A stretch of DNA of 64,000 nucleotides from Rugalucina vietnamica. Lineage: Eukaryota > Mollusca > Bivalvia > Lucinida > Lucinidae. A program made the translations under genes and the position numbers. The notes under the pieces were generated by a model, which was given only the letters and a program-made list of their open reading frames with translations, was not told the DNA's origin and ran no database searches. The stretch is taken from positions 42,786,188 through 42,850,187 of the forward strand of contig OZ024872.1 of assembly GCA_964017185.1 (NCBI GenBank), given 5' to 3'. Positions 34,501-44,659 of this stretch are shown one piece after another (the stretch's first letter is position 1; each line of letters begins with the position of its first letter).

Positions 34501-34970
34501 AATGCACCAGTCATTTGTATACACGGCTCACCTAGGGCCGGGGTTAGCGGAGACAAAGCGGGACTAAAGTGTCAGGTTTTAACTTTGGCACGCCCCGGCA
34601 GTGCCGGGGATATGCCGGGTTTTTAGTACTTTTTACTTTCCCGCCAATACACTGTCACATTAAGTCAAATTAGATAATAGTTGTATTTTAACATTTACGT
34701 ACTAGTGGTAATGGGTGCCACTATACTGCCCTTTTCTGAAAAAAGTGGCACCCATTACTACTCGTACTTTTATGGTCCTTATTCAATTTACAAATGTGCA
34801 TGTTCATCTGCATTCCGAAATACAAACCCCCTCATTTTTATTCAATAGAACAACTACCAGCTGTTGTTCCACATTATTGTCAGCCTCCGGTGTGCCAGTG
34901 CTTTTAGCAGGGATTTTACCACAAATCTGACCCCGCAGTGCCGGGTTCTAAAAACTGAAAAGTTAAACGC
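34501..34970. mobile_element. Harbinger-like MITE relative, longer and diverged
   Basis: It begins TAATGCACCAGTCATTTGTA and carries GGGGTTAGCGGAGACAAAGC and two CCGCAGTGCCGGG/CCCCGGCAGTGCCGGG blocks (about 34598 and 34931). The expected inverted right end is not visible, so it is truncated or a different subfamily. Confidence 0.45.
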
Positions 34971-35806
34971 CTTGCTATTCCCTTAAAGCAAATACCAAAG
35001 TGAGGGTAAAAACACCTGCAATTTTAACGTGACTTAACATATGACCCCACCTAATTGATGGCTATTTTCTGAAGCACAGTTTTTGCTCCTTGTTTAAAAG
35101 TGTGATCGAATAGCATATCTATGAAATGGGATCCATAACATTTTGTTAATTCTTATTAGCTTTATGGGAAATTGATAAATGGCATCATGGCGTTTCTTAT
35201 TTTGTCGACGGGTATAAATAAATAAAGAAAGGAAGAAAGAAAAGGTATTCAACATGAAACGTTTAAAAGATCATGGATGGATATGAGTAGTAATGATCTC
35301 GTTAATTTAGAGAGCCAAAATTCGTCTACTTACATATAAAACTGACAGAAAATGAGAACTCAATTTGTTTGTGTGGAAGGAATCAATTTGGTTTGCTGTG
35401 TACATGGTATCGAGCAAAGTAATCTGCTCGTCAAATTGCAGAATTTGGTTTTATCCGTTATGAAACAACTTCCCACGTTTTTATAATACCACAGCAGTAT
35501 GTAATGAATTTTATTGTCATGATAAGCATTTAATATTTAAACTATTGAAGGAAATAAAGCTTATGTGTGTAGGGTAGCAGCGTATTTTAAGTTAAATTTT
35601 GAAGTGTTTGAAACACTGGTCAGGTGAAATGCCACAAAATATGGCTCTAATTCTTCTAAATACGGTTGTCCATGGACTGCACTAGGTAGCATAAATATCA
35701 ACATTCGTATCTTGAAGTTATTTGAAAAGAAAACAAAACTGATGACGTCATTTGTTTACATTTTGGTGTATATGGAAACATTTGCGGTCACATGATTCCC
35801 AGCAGT
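34971..35806. other. Right-hand interior of the CACTG element
   Basis: AT-rich sequence without frames over about 60 codons. Only the terminal ~70 bases match the left end in inverse. Confidence 0.45.
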
Positions 35807-37329
35807 GTATAAGCACTACCATAACAAATGCTCATGAAAATTGTCTATGTTGTCTAAGTTCAAACAGCTGCAATTTTGTAAATATTTCATTCAAAATAAT
35901 ATTTCTTCATGCACATGTCCAACTGTGGTAGGAGTTGATCGGCCCATACCTACACTACCATGGAACCCATGTTGAAAACTTGCACAAAAAGTGTCTAAGT
36001 TCACAAAGCTGCAAAATTGTGAAAAATTATTTTTTCCAAAATAATATTTCTTCATGTACATTGCCAATGTTTCTGTACTGTGAAGTCAAAGTGTCAAATG
36101 GCTCCAGCAAAAACTGTGGTAGGAGTTGATCGGCCCGTATAGGCACTACCATGGAACCCATGTTGAAAATAATGCACAAAAATTGTCTAAGTTCACAAAG
36201 CTGCAAATTTGTTAAAAATTATTTTTTCAAAATAATATTTCATCATGCACATGTCCAGTGTGTCTGTATTGAGTTGGCAAAGTATCAAATGGCTCCAGCA
36301 AAAACTGTGGTAGGAGTTGATCGGCCCGTATAGGCACTACCATGGAACCCATGTTGAAAATAATGCACAAAAATTGTCTAAGTTTACAAAGCTGCAAATT
36401 TGTGAAAAATTAATTTTCCAAAATAATATTTCTTCATGCACATGTCCAGTGTGTCTGTATTGTGATGGCAAAGTATTAAATGGCTCCAGCAAAAACTGTG
36501 GTAGGAGTTGATCGGCCCGTTAATAGAAAATGCTCATGAAAAATTGTCTGTTCTCTCAGTTGTAATTTTGTCAAAAATTATTTTTTCACTATCAAACTAC
36601 TTCATTGTCTCCATTGTATTTGTAAAGTTTCAGAGTTATTCATGGAAAAATGTGGTAGGAGTTGATCGGCCCATGAAGGCACTATGCATATAAACACAGC
36701 CATTAAGAATTACAAAGGGAAATAACTCTCACAGAACTGGCCCCTAGCCCCTTATGTTTTATCATAATATTTGCCCCATCAATATGTATGTGTGTGCAAT
36801 GTTTCATGAAATTCCGTTCAAGGGGCTTCAAGATATTAAGGAAACAAAGTGTTACGAACGGACGGACGGAGACCCGGACGGACGGTCGGACGGACGGACG
36901 GACAACGTTATTGCGGGGGTATAATTATGTCATAGCGGTGTTTTTCTGACATCTTTCTGTATATTAGGTGTCAGACTCAGTTCGTTTTGAAAACCGAATG
37001 CTGATACTTGAAAAAATGGCAAGTCATATTTTATGTGCAATTGTAGTATGACTTTCTGTTTTTCCTTTGAAGTTTTTATAACAGTAAATCCAATACAAGT
37101 CAATATGAAAAGAGGCGGGCCCACATATTATTACAAAGCAAAGAGGCGGGATGAAAGCCGTACAATAACTTCCTGATATTGGAAGTTACAGTACGGATCT
37201 GCCAATTTGTGTTGTGTCATACTACAAGTTAGTTAAAGTCGTTGGAAAAATAAGTAAAAACAGCTCGTCTTCGACTCGCTTTATTTTACTTATTTTTTCT
37301 ACTCGGTACTTTAACTCTAACAAATCACA

Positions 37330-37569
37330 GAGTGCCTCCGCATTAGAAAACCAACAATGTGGGTTTCCGACCTGGTCCGACACAAATCAGGCTGTACAGT
37401 TACAGAAACAGACTAGAAGCTTGAAATTTCAGAATAAGAAAGAAAAGCCTTGTTCTATGTATTGGGAGAACAAAAGGCGCTGATGATCGGCTGTGCTGTT
37501 ACTTCACAGCTGATCTGCCCCTTTGTTTTCGCATATGCAGATTCGTTGGTTTTCTTGTGCGGAGGCTGA
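37330..37569 (+). mobile_element. 235-bp GAGCCGC MITE copy in chemoreceptor intron 1
   Basis: Left GTGCCTCCGCATTAGAAAAC, right GGTTTTCTTGTGCGGAGGCT. The body order matches the 22016 copy, and the core retains GGCTGTGCTGTTACTTCACA. Confidence 0.55.
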
Positions 37570-37604
37570 ATTACCAAGCACGCAAATATACAAAGAAACA
37601 AAAT

Positions 37605-39682
37605 ATGAGCCGCCTCATCAGACAAGTAGCCCAAGGGCAACGATCGCTCACCTGAGAGTCAAGAAGTACAGTCACTGGACAAAGTTTGTTTTGAAAATCT
37701 GATCAAAATTGAAGATGCTGGAGTGGCCACAACACTAAAAATTGATTTTTCAAACATTCAAGGGCAGCTAACTCCGCAGTCCAGGGTCGAATCTGGTTCA
37801 AATTCGAATTCATCCTAGATGTTATGGTTATCCTTGTTTCTTCCAAGAATGAAAAAGATCCGATCAAAATTGAAGGCGCTAGAGTGGCCACAATACAAAA
37901 TATTGACTTTTCAAACACTAAAGGGCAGCTAACTCGGCAGTCAGAGGTCGGATCTGGCCAAAATTCGAACTCATCCAAGATATTGTAATTATTCTTGTTA
38001 CCTGCAAGAATGAAGAAGATCCACTGAAAAACAAAGATGCTAGAATGGCCACAACACAAAATATTGATTTTTCAAACACTCAAGGGCAGATAACTCCGCA
38101 GTCAGAGGGCGGATCTGGTCGAAATTATAACTCATACAAGATATTGTAGTTATCCTTGTTACCTGCAAGAATGAAGAAGATCCACTGAGAAACAAAGATG
38201 CTAGAGTGGCCACAACACAAAATATGGATTTTTCAAACACGCAAGGGCAGATAACTCTGCAGTCAGAGGTCGGATCTGGTCGAAATTCAAAATCATCCGA
38301 GATGTTGTAGATGTCCTTGTTACTTCCAAGAATAAAGAAGATCCGAATAAAAATGAAGGCGCTAGAGTGGCCACAACACTAAATATTGACTTTTCACACA
38401 GTCAAGGGCAGATAACTCTGCAGTCAAGGGTCGGATCTGGCTGAAATTCGAACTCGTCCGAGATGTTATAACTATCCTTGTTACTTCCAAGTATGAAGAA
38501 GATCCAATCAAAATTGAAGGCGCTAGAGTGGCCACAACACTAAATATAGATTTTTCAAACACTCAAGGGCAGATAACTCCGCTGTCAGAGGTCGGATCTG
38601 GTCGAAATTCGAAAATCATCCGAGATGTTACAAATGTCCTTGTTACTTTAAAGAATAAAGAAGATCCGAATAAAATGAAGGCGCTAGAGTGGCCACAACA
38701 CTAAATATTGACTTTTCACACAGTCAAGGGCAGATAACTCTGCGGTCAAGGGTCGGATCTGGCTGAAATTCAAACTCATCCGAGATGTTACCGCTATCCT
38801 TGTTACTTACAAGTATGAAGAAGATCCAATTAAAATTGAAGGCGCTAGAGTGGCCACAACACAAAATAATGATTTTTCAAACACTCAAGGGCAGCTAACT
38901 CCACAGTCAGAGGTTGGATCTGGCTGAAATTCGAACCCATTCGAGATATTATAGTTGTCCTTATTACCTGTAAGAATGAAGAAGATCCAATGAAAAATAA
39001 AGGCGCTAGAGTGGCCACAACATTTTTCCCATTATAAGTCTATGGGGATTTTTCCAGACGCTCAAGGGCAGCTAACTCCGCAATCTGAGGTCAAACCTGG
39101 CCGAAATTCGAACTCATCCGAGATATTATGGATGTCCTTGTTATTCCCAAGAATGAAGAAGATCCAATCAAAAATGAAGCTGCTAGAGTGGCCACAACAT
39201 TTTCCCCATTATAACTCAATGGGTGCTATCTGTTGCTATGGAAACCAGAGTTCCGATCCGATCTGCTTAAAAACCTATGGCAGGCAATCCCCCACCCCAA
39301 TGCTGCTTCATGTAAAATCTGACTGCAATCGGCCAGCTAGTCTCAGAGATATTGAAGATTGAAAGTGTGAACGCACGCACGGACGCACGCACCCACGGAC
39401 GCATCCACGGACGCCGGCTCGACTACCATACTATAAGCTCACCTTGTGAGCCTTCGGCTCAGGTGAGCTAAAAACCAACAATCTGCGTATGCGAAAACAA
39501 AGACGCAGATTAGAACCGCGAAGCTTATCAGCGCCTTTGTTTTCGCTACACGGATAGTACAATTCCTCTTCTTTTTAAATCCGAAATTTCAAGCTTCTAG
39601 CCTGCTTCTGTGACTGTGTAGCCTGATTTGTGTCAGACCTGTTCGGAAACCACATTGTTGGTTTTCTCACGAGATGGCTCAA
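37605..39682 (-). mobile_element. 235-bp GAGCCGC MITE split by the 160-bp-unit element
   Basis: TGAGCCGCCTCAT (37605-37618) is the left end. The remaining body (AAAACCAACAATCTGCGTAT to TTTTCTCACGAGATGGCTC) resumes at 39471 after the 1.85-kb tandem-core element. The two parts join into the normal MITE order. Confidence 0.6.
37619..39470 (+). mobile_element. Tandem-core element, ten 160-bp units
   Basis: The head is ...CAACGATCGCTCACCTGAGAG. Ten copies of a unit containing GCTAGAGTGGCCACAACAC recur at strict 160-base spacing (about 37720 to 39180). The tail has a GCACGCACGGACGCACGCAC-type microsatellite (39370-39415) and the hairpin AGCTCACCTTGTGAGCCTTC...GGTGAGCT. The ends match the pearl-like elements but the core is unrelated. 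It sits inside a copy of the 235-bp MITE (see 37605) and within chemoreceptor intron 1. Confidence 0.75.
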
Positions 39683-39727
39683 AACATGTTGCTGCTGTAA
39701 CTGAATATTTTACGAATCCCTTTTCAG

Positions 39728-39796
39728 GCCCACAGATGCGTGGATCTGTTGTACAGACTCAACTTGTCAGGCGTCCCGTCAGACAAAATTCAACAG
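39728..39796 (+). CDS. Gustatory-receptor-like chemoreceptor, exon 2
   Basis: This 69-base, 23-codon exon sits between a TTTTCAG acceptor (39721-39727) and a GTACAA donor (39797). Both borders are phase 0. It encodes a short polar, helix-forming stretch beginning AHRCVDLLYRLN, which belongs to the intracellular loop before helix 7 in this family (residues 333-355). The exon is too short for ordinary ORF detection. It is supported by matching phase and by joining the flanking exons without a break. Confidence 0.82.
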
Positions 39797-39932
39797 GTAC
39801 AAAGTAAAGGAGACGAGCCATGAGGGCGTCGATCCAGTCTTTGAGGTCTCAGGGCAGGTTTGACTCAAACCTAGCTGTACAGCCATACGTGTTTAGTGGC
39901 ATGCTTCTCATGAATTCGATTCTACTCAGTAG

Positions 39933-40205
39933 TACATCAGGAAAACATGTCCTCGTAATAATATACCCCATTATACCATACTTTTATATAGCAAAACTGG
40001 GGTTTACAAGGGTATACTATTTTTCTTATTTTTGATCCAAAACATAGGTTGTGGGTACTCGTTAGAACCGCCTCGCCGAGGCGGTTCTAACGTGTACCCA
40101 CAATCAATGTTTTGAGCAAATACTTTAAAAATATCAAAGTCATTCTGCTGAAAATTTTCATTTTATACAACTGTGAATTGCTTAGGCGTGTTTTCGAAAT
40201 GAACA
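39933..40205 (-). mobile_element. Hairpin MITE copy in chemoreceptor intron 2
   Basis: This is a reverse-orientation copy: ATCAGGAAAACATGTCCTCG first, then the GTGGGTACTCGTTAGAACCG palindrome centred on CGCCTCGCCGAGGCG (about 40068-40082). It ends near GGCGTGTTTTCGAAATGA. It is intronic and leaves both neighbouring splice sites intact. Confidence 0.65.
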
Positions 40206-40656
40206 TGCAGCGGGACAAAGCCGCTGATTAGCTGCATAATTACTATCCTGTTTATCTGCACATTTATTTTCGCATCAAGCAAGAATAGAGTTTCTCATGT
40301 CACGACTTAGTTCGCTATATATACGAAAATATTCAAGGTGATGTTTGTATATACAATGGACGAGTTAACGAGGGTGATTTGTTGTATCCTCATCGTGCTT
40401 TAAGTAAAAATTGCAACAACCATAATTATTAAATACTGTTTGTCAATGATAAACTCGCAAAACACAAAAAGGTAAGAAAATGTAAATTTTATTCAATAAC
40501 AAACTGTATAAATACTTTCTTTTTGGTGCAGAAATAGTTGTTTCACTCTCTGAATCAGATATAATGCTGAATGCAGTATTGAAGGCGTGGGTAGTGTAAA
40601 GAATGCGCATTTTAAATGATTTTTCTTATATTTGCAGTACTGTTTTGTATTTTCAG

Positions 40657-40746
40657 CTCAGTGTTTTCCTGAACAGACTGACAAGTCAACCTATCGGCCT
40701 TACAGCAATGGGGCTGTTTGTTCTGGACAAGCCTACTATAATAACG
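40657..40746 (+). CDS. Gustatory-receptor-like chemoreceptor, exon 3
   Basis: This 90-base, 30-codon exon (residues 356-385) has acceptor TTTTCAG and donor GTAGGT, both phase 0. The encoded segment contains FLNRLTSQPIGLTAMGLFVL. It matches the conserved stretch just before helix 7 in gustatory receptors, where a small residue, G and aromatic/aliphatic residues precede an acidic-basic pair (here DK). A second AG at 40636-40637 would give the wrong phase, so the start at 40657 is preferred. Confidence 0.87.
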
Positions 40747-41705
40747 GTAGGTATAATGCCATTTTGTAAACATGTCATGTCAAAGGTCATTTTGGTTCCG
40801 TGTTCCGTTTACGAAACAGTTAAAATGGGACAATGCTGGTCATGGGGAGGCGACAATGAACAAAGCGGCCAATGTAAAGATGTAGAGCTTCAACGTTTGT
40901 AAAACCTTTCCTACAATAGATGTTCGTAAAACTTTCATATATTTAGTAAAAATTTAAGTTGTATTCAGTAGTGGATTCAATATGTCAATTGTCCGTTTGT
41001 GTGGGGTGATAAGCCGCGGGCATTAGGGGTGAACATAACCTAAGCCTTAGCTTGTATACATCTCAGGATGTTCAGTATGGGGGATGCAATTCTTGTATAA
41101 AAAGGCACGGTGACCAATGCGACGACAATTTAATATTACAATTTTTAAAAAGCTTTTTAAAAAGCAGACTAGCCGTTAAAATATTCTTTTATTGCCTGAA
41201 ATCAGTTGACTGTCACGTTCAAGACGCTTGAAATTAACTTAGTTTGTCAAAGGCATAGTCTGTTTTAAGAAGCTAGCGGTGTCTGTTTTAAATTCAAGGA
41301 TTGTCATTTATATTAGATTATGAATCAAATGAACTCCAGTTGTTCTAAAATTGAAAGCAAAAGTCACAGATCTTCGAAATTTAGAGCGACAACAAATAAC
41401 TATTAACAGTTCTTTGGACAGCAATACAAGAAATTATACATTTTATCAGTGTCTAGGTAGTGACTTTTGAAATTGATATCTCTGTGTATAGATCATGTGT
41501 CTTCGATCGTTATAAATTTGTTTGTAATGTGGAATATCGGAAATGACCAGGAAAAATCAACATTTTAAATAGTCTCTTGAAAGTGCAAATAAAGTCTGTG
41601 TATTATTGCGATTTCTATCATCCTTCATTCAGTGTATAGCGCCGCGCCTTTGCTCGAAGCGCATAAAAGTTGTATAATAGTTTATGGTTATGGAATGACC
41701 CTGTC

Positions 41706-41940
41706 CATCACGCAAACATTTCCTGGAATGCATACCCCCTTTTTTTCTTATTTTTGCTCTTATCGGCGAGGCAGTTCTAACGAGTACCCACAATAATACG
41801 GTTCCAACGTGTACCCACAATCAATGTTTTGAGCAAAATAAGAAAAAATATCAAAGCCTTTTCTTTCGAAATTTTTCAATTTTACAGCCGAAGAAATCTA
41901 TGTACAGCTGTACATAATTGTATGTGCAAGTTTTCATAAT
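41706..41940 (-). mobile_element. Hairpin MITE copy in chemoreceptor intron 3, rearranged
   Basis: Half palindromes are present in altered order (CGAGGCAGTTCTAACGAGTA and GGTTCCAACGTGTACCCACA). The TATA shoulder is deleted. It ends about 45 bases before the last chemoreceptor exon. Confidence 0.55.
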
Positions 41941-41984
41941 TTTTGTTTAGTTTTTCTTTATTTTTTATTATGTATTTTTTTCAG

Positions 41985-42077
41985 TTTGTGGGCAGTATTT
42001 TGACATATGCTATCGTTGTGATCCAGTTCAAACCCAGCAGCAGCGTACCCACGGTGTATTGTAACTGTACCGGATAG
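41985..42077 (+). CDS. Gustatory-receptor-like chemoreceptor, last exon (TM7)
   Basis: This final coding exon has 30 codons plus TAG. A pyrimidine-rich acceptor (TTTTTTTCAG) ends at 41984. It encodes the end of helix 7 with TYAIVVIQF (about residues 392-400). That is the TYhhhhhQF signature at the C terminus of insect gustatory receptors and their relatives in other animals. A tail of 15 polar residues follows. A hairpin MITE (41706-41940) ends only about 45 bases upstream of this exon, close to the likely branch-point region. Confidence 0.9.
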   Translation, partial: FVGSILTYAIVVIQFKPSSSVPTVYCNCTG

Positions 42078-42153
42078 ACAGACACAAATTCACGGTGGTC
42101 AATCTAAATGCAACCGAGATTGGAAACAGTTTCACTTCACGGTGGTCAACATA

Positions 42154-42159
42154 AATAAA
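42154..42159 (+). promoter_or_regulatory. Poly(A) signal AATAAA of the chemoreceptor gene
   Basis: A canonical AATAAA begins 77 bases after the TAG of the last chemoreceptor exon, in unique-looking sequence. This spacing suits a short 3' UTR. A 12-base direct repeat (CACGGTGGTCAA, near 42092 and 42138) lies between the stop codon and the signal. Confidence 0.55.
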
Positions 42160-42631
42160 GCGGAGTTTACGCACTTGAGCGCGTTGCAGCGTTTATCCTA
42201 GTGGGCAGTCTTTGAGTGTGTGTGACAAGGAAAGCTATCTCTATTCAGAGTCACTGATATAATTTTACATTGTATAGTTGATGTGTTTTACTTCATTAGT
42301 GTGTGCTGCTGTTCAGCTTGGTGTCAGGAGTCTTGAACAAGTTTAGTACAAATCAGACTAGACATCATAAGATGCATGAACACTTTCGTTATCTTTCAAC
42401 TGCATCAACAGTATGGTATGAAGTCGAAAGTTTCATACATCTTTAGTAGGTCGTTTTCAGTCAATCATATCAAGAGAAAATAAGCCAAAACAAACCAGGC
42501 GCTGCTGTCGTAGAAAACTTCCTGAGGATTTCGAATATAGTAAAGATCAGTGTTTACTTTCATTGTTGTGGACAACAAGACGCCGATCCCATTAAGTTTT
42601 TCTCATGACGATGTTCCATTTTTACCATTAC
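42160..42631. other. Chemoreceptor 3' flank, nothing further recognised
   Basis: Sequence beyond the poly(A) signal up to the next hairpin MITE, with no frame or repeat seen. Confidence 0.45.
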
Positions 42632-42905
42632 GAAAACATTCCCATAAAATGTAGAGATTTTTAAGGTTGTAAAAGAGTGAAAATTTTCAGTAGAATTTTT
42701 TTTTAAATATTTTTCTTATTTTTGCTAGAAACATGGATTGTGGGTACACGTTAGAACCTCCTCGCCGAGGCGGTTCTAACGAGTACCCACGATCTATGTT
42801 TTGGCGCAAAAATAAGAAAAATAGATATACCTCTGCAAATCCCAGTTTTTCTATATAACTGGGGTTCAAGGGGGTATACTTTTCATGGAAAAGTTTTCCC
42901 GATGA
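42632..42905 (+). mobile_element. Hairpin MITE copy
   Basis: The palindrome is near perfect (42736-42797) with arms CTTATTTTTGCTAGAAACAT and TGTTTTGGCGCAAAAATAAG. CTATATAACTGGGGTTCAAG follows, and the end is AAAAGTTTTCCCGATGA. Confidence 0.65.
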
Positions 42906-43710
42906 ACCAAATCACATGAAACCTGTGCAATTAACACTGGTCGTGTCGATCGGGTGTCAGCATTTGACGGAATTAATTGATAATACCTAGGATACGGTTT
43001 CAAATGTCAATTTCAAGATGTAGATTTCTGTGTAAAAATAAAGCAAAAGTCTGAAAATAAATGCATTTTAATGACATGAAATTCTGAAATAATAAGATTT
43101 AAGTATCAGCAATAAGCAGGATTAACTTGACTGCATCACCAGAAAACCTGTTGTTTTTTGTTTTTTGCCCGATCGTGAATGAAAAGTACATATGAGTTAA
43201 ACAAAAAAGCAGATCAGGTGCGTTTGCTTTCACTATGTATGATGAATTTTTAGCACCATGACTTATTCTGCGGCTGAACACCGTGGTTTATTATTTTTGA
43301 CCGGCATGACGTGGCTCATGATAAGTTATTTCTGTAGAATCTACAGCTTTCCTCTTACTAATACAATTATTAAATAGCCCTTAAGTCTAGTTTCTAACCT
43401 AGACAAAGTAGCTAATATTTCTTGGGCATTTAGGCGATTAATGAAAACTGGAGATTTCTTGGATTGCCCATTTGTCATACAGAGTTATAAACTGACCCTA
43501 ATGAATCAAAACAAGATATTTATATGATAAGTCTCTGTTGTGTCATATATCTAATCTGAAACTTGACGAAGGTACTTGTCTTTTTCTTTAGTGGACATAA
43601 GTGATCATATATTACTCAGTCATATTATACAAATGAGAAAATGCAATTACTGATAATAATTATTAATCTGCTTGACAATGCTTCGATTCCAGAAAAGTCT
43701 TTTAATTATT

Positions 43711-43918
43711 AGCCGAGTCATAATAGAACATGCTTTTGCCAAAATAAGGCGCAGATTAATTGTTTGGTCATCACAGGCACAACCGGTTTGCCTATGTTTA
43801 CATTCCTTGGTCAAACCTTCTACTTAGAACCGAAATTTTACGTGGCTACTACTGAAACTATGATACACGTTCAGCTCGGTTTGTGTCGAAATCGGTTGGG
43901 TTTCTTGTTTGCGGCTCA
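43711..43918 (-). mobile_element. 235-bp GAGCCGC MITE, degenerate copy
   Basis: AGCCGAGTCATAATAGAACA at the left, GGGTTTCTTGTTTGCGGCTC at the right. The AAGGCGCAGATTAATTG stretch marks the former core. Further still more decayed traces lie near 40190-40310 and 43200-43320. Confidence 0.4.
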
Positions 43919-43930
43919 GAGGCAGTGTTA

Positions 43931-44213
43931 ATGCACCAGTCATTTGTAACCATGACTCCTCCACCTACGGGAAAGGGCGGGTATTTTGATTTTCTAGTCT
44001 TCAATGCCCTGCTATAGACACCACCCACATGGGGCAAACTGGAGGTCAAAACCATGCTCTTTGCTCTGCCCTTTATAATAGAAAATCTCCCTGGTGTAAG
44101 AATCTTAACATTTTCTCTGCATTGCCGGGACAGTGAAAATGTATTTGCCTCACATTTTAGCCTGGCTATCCCCGTAGGTTTGGGAGGGGGGCATGTTTAC
44201 AAATGACTAGTGC
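43931..44213. mobile_element. Harbinger-like MITE with TAA duplication, reverse copy
   Basis: TGCACCAGTCATTTGTAACC and inverse ...TTTACAAATGACTAGTGCA pair, with TAA outside both. The body is collinear in reverse with the 4551 copy (GGGGCAAACTGGAGG, GAAAATCTCCCTGGTGTAAG). Confidence 0.7.
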
Positions 44214-44365
44214 ATAATGAAAATAAAACAAAGGAACAGAGCTCACATACAGTTTATATGTAAACATATTCGCAGAACGATGAAATGATGAGTGGAATGT
44301 ATTGAGCATAATCTTAAAACTTGATATATCCATGACATCCGTTTATCCAGCAGAAATATCATTGT

Positions 44366-44433
44366 TACGGCCATCATAGCGGCCCGCTGCAGCGACAAGT
44401 ACGGCCATCATAGCGGCCCGCTGCAGCGACAAG
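44366..44433 (+). repeat. Exact tandem duplication of a 34-bp unit
   Basis: TACGGCCATCATAGCGGCCC plus GCTGCAGCGACAAG occurs twice without a mismatch, in locally GC-rich sequence. Exact identity implies a recent duplication. Confidence 0.85.
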
Positions 44434-44593
44434 TTCGGCAGCCATATTTGTCGTATGCTACCACAATCCGGCGCAAGAAACATTTACGACATCTTAGGGG
44501 TGGACAGCCTGAAAATAACAATAATATAACTTGAAAAATAATATTGAAAATAATTCTAGAGTTTAGTTTTGTAGAGGTTTTACACAATAATTT

Positions 44594-44653
44594 TTTTCAC
44601 CTCTTATTTTATCACGATTTACCGTAAATCGTGATAAAAATAAGAGGTGAAAA
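44594..44653. repeat. Near-perfect 60-base hairpin
   Basis: TTTTCACCTCTTATTTTATC and ACGATTTAC pair with GTAAATCGTGATAAAAATAA and GAGGTGAAAA, with almost no loop and one unpaired base. No longer element is visible around it. Confidence 0.7.
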
Positions 44654-44659
44654 CAGTTT

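Larger units (their letters stand above)
32173..35807. mobile_element. 3.6-kb CACTG-terminated DNA transposon with 5-bp TATAA duplication
   Basis: The ends are CACTGCTGGGAATCACGTGA at 32172-32191 and, inverted, the same sequence with one change ending at 35806. TATAA flanks both sides directly, and the flanks rejoin into the 190-bp repeat unit ...CCCG-TATAA-GCACTACC. Inverted similarity continues to about 70 bases (TGTAAACAA near both ends). Inside are a MITE (32680-32977), a long foldback (33154-34341) and a MITE fragment (34501-34970). No transposase is recognisable. A weak minus-strand frame (32513-32277) is the only protein-like remnant. Exact ends may shift by one base. Confidence 0.75.
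31669..36924 (+). mobile_element. Tandem-core element with ~190-bp units, split by a later insertion
   Basis: It begins ATTAGATACCCCCCCGCAAA and ends with a GGACGGACGGACGGAC array (36855-36903) and TTGCGGGGGTATAATT, roughly the inverse of the start. Units share GGTAGGAGTTGATCGGCCCG, at about 31957, 32150, 35926, 36118, 36309, 36500 and 36656. The element is broken at 32172-35808 by a 3.6-kb insertion. Without it the length is about 1.6 kb. It lies entirely within chemoreceptor intron 1. Confidence 0.72.

Noticed and set aside
37720..39200. Regular 160-base periodicity resembling a CRISPR array
   Set aside because: The whole 160-base unit is repeated without unique spacers, the context is eukaryotic, and the ends are those of a transposable element.
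40603..40902. 99-codon frame taken as a stand-alone small gene
   Set aside because: Only 40657-40746 is coding (chemoreceptor exon 3). The rest is intron on both sides.
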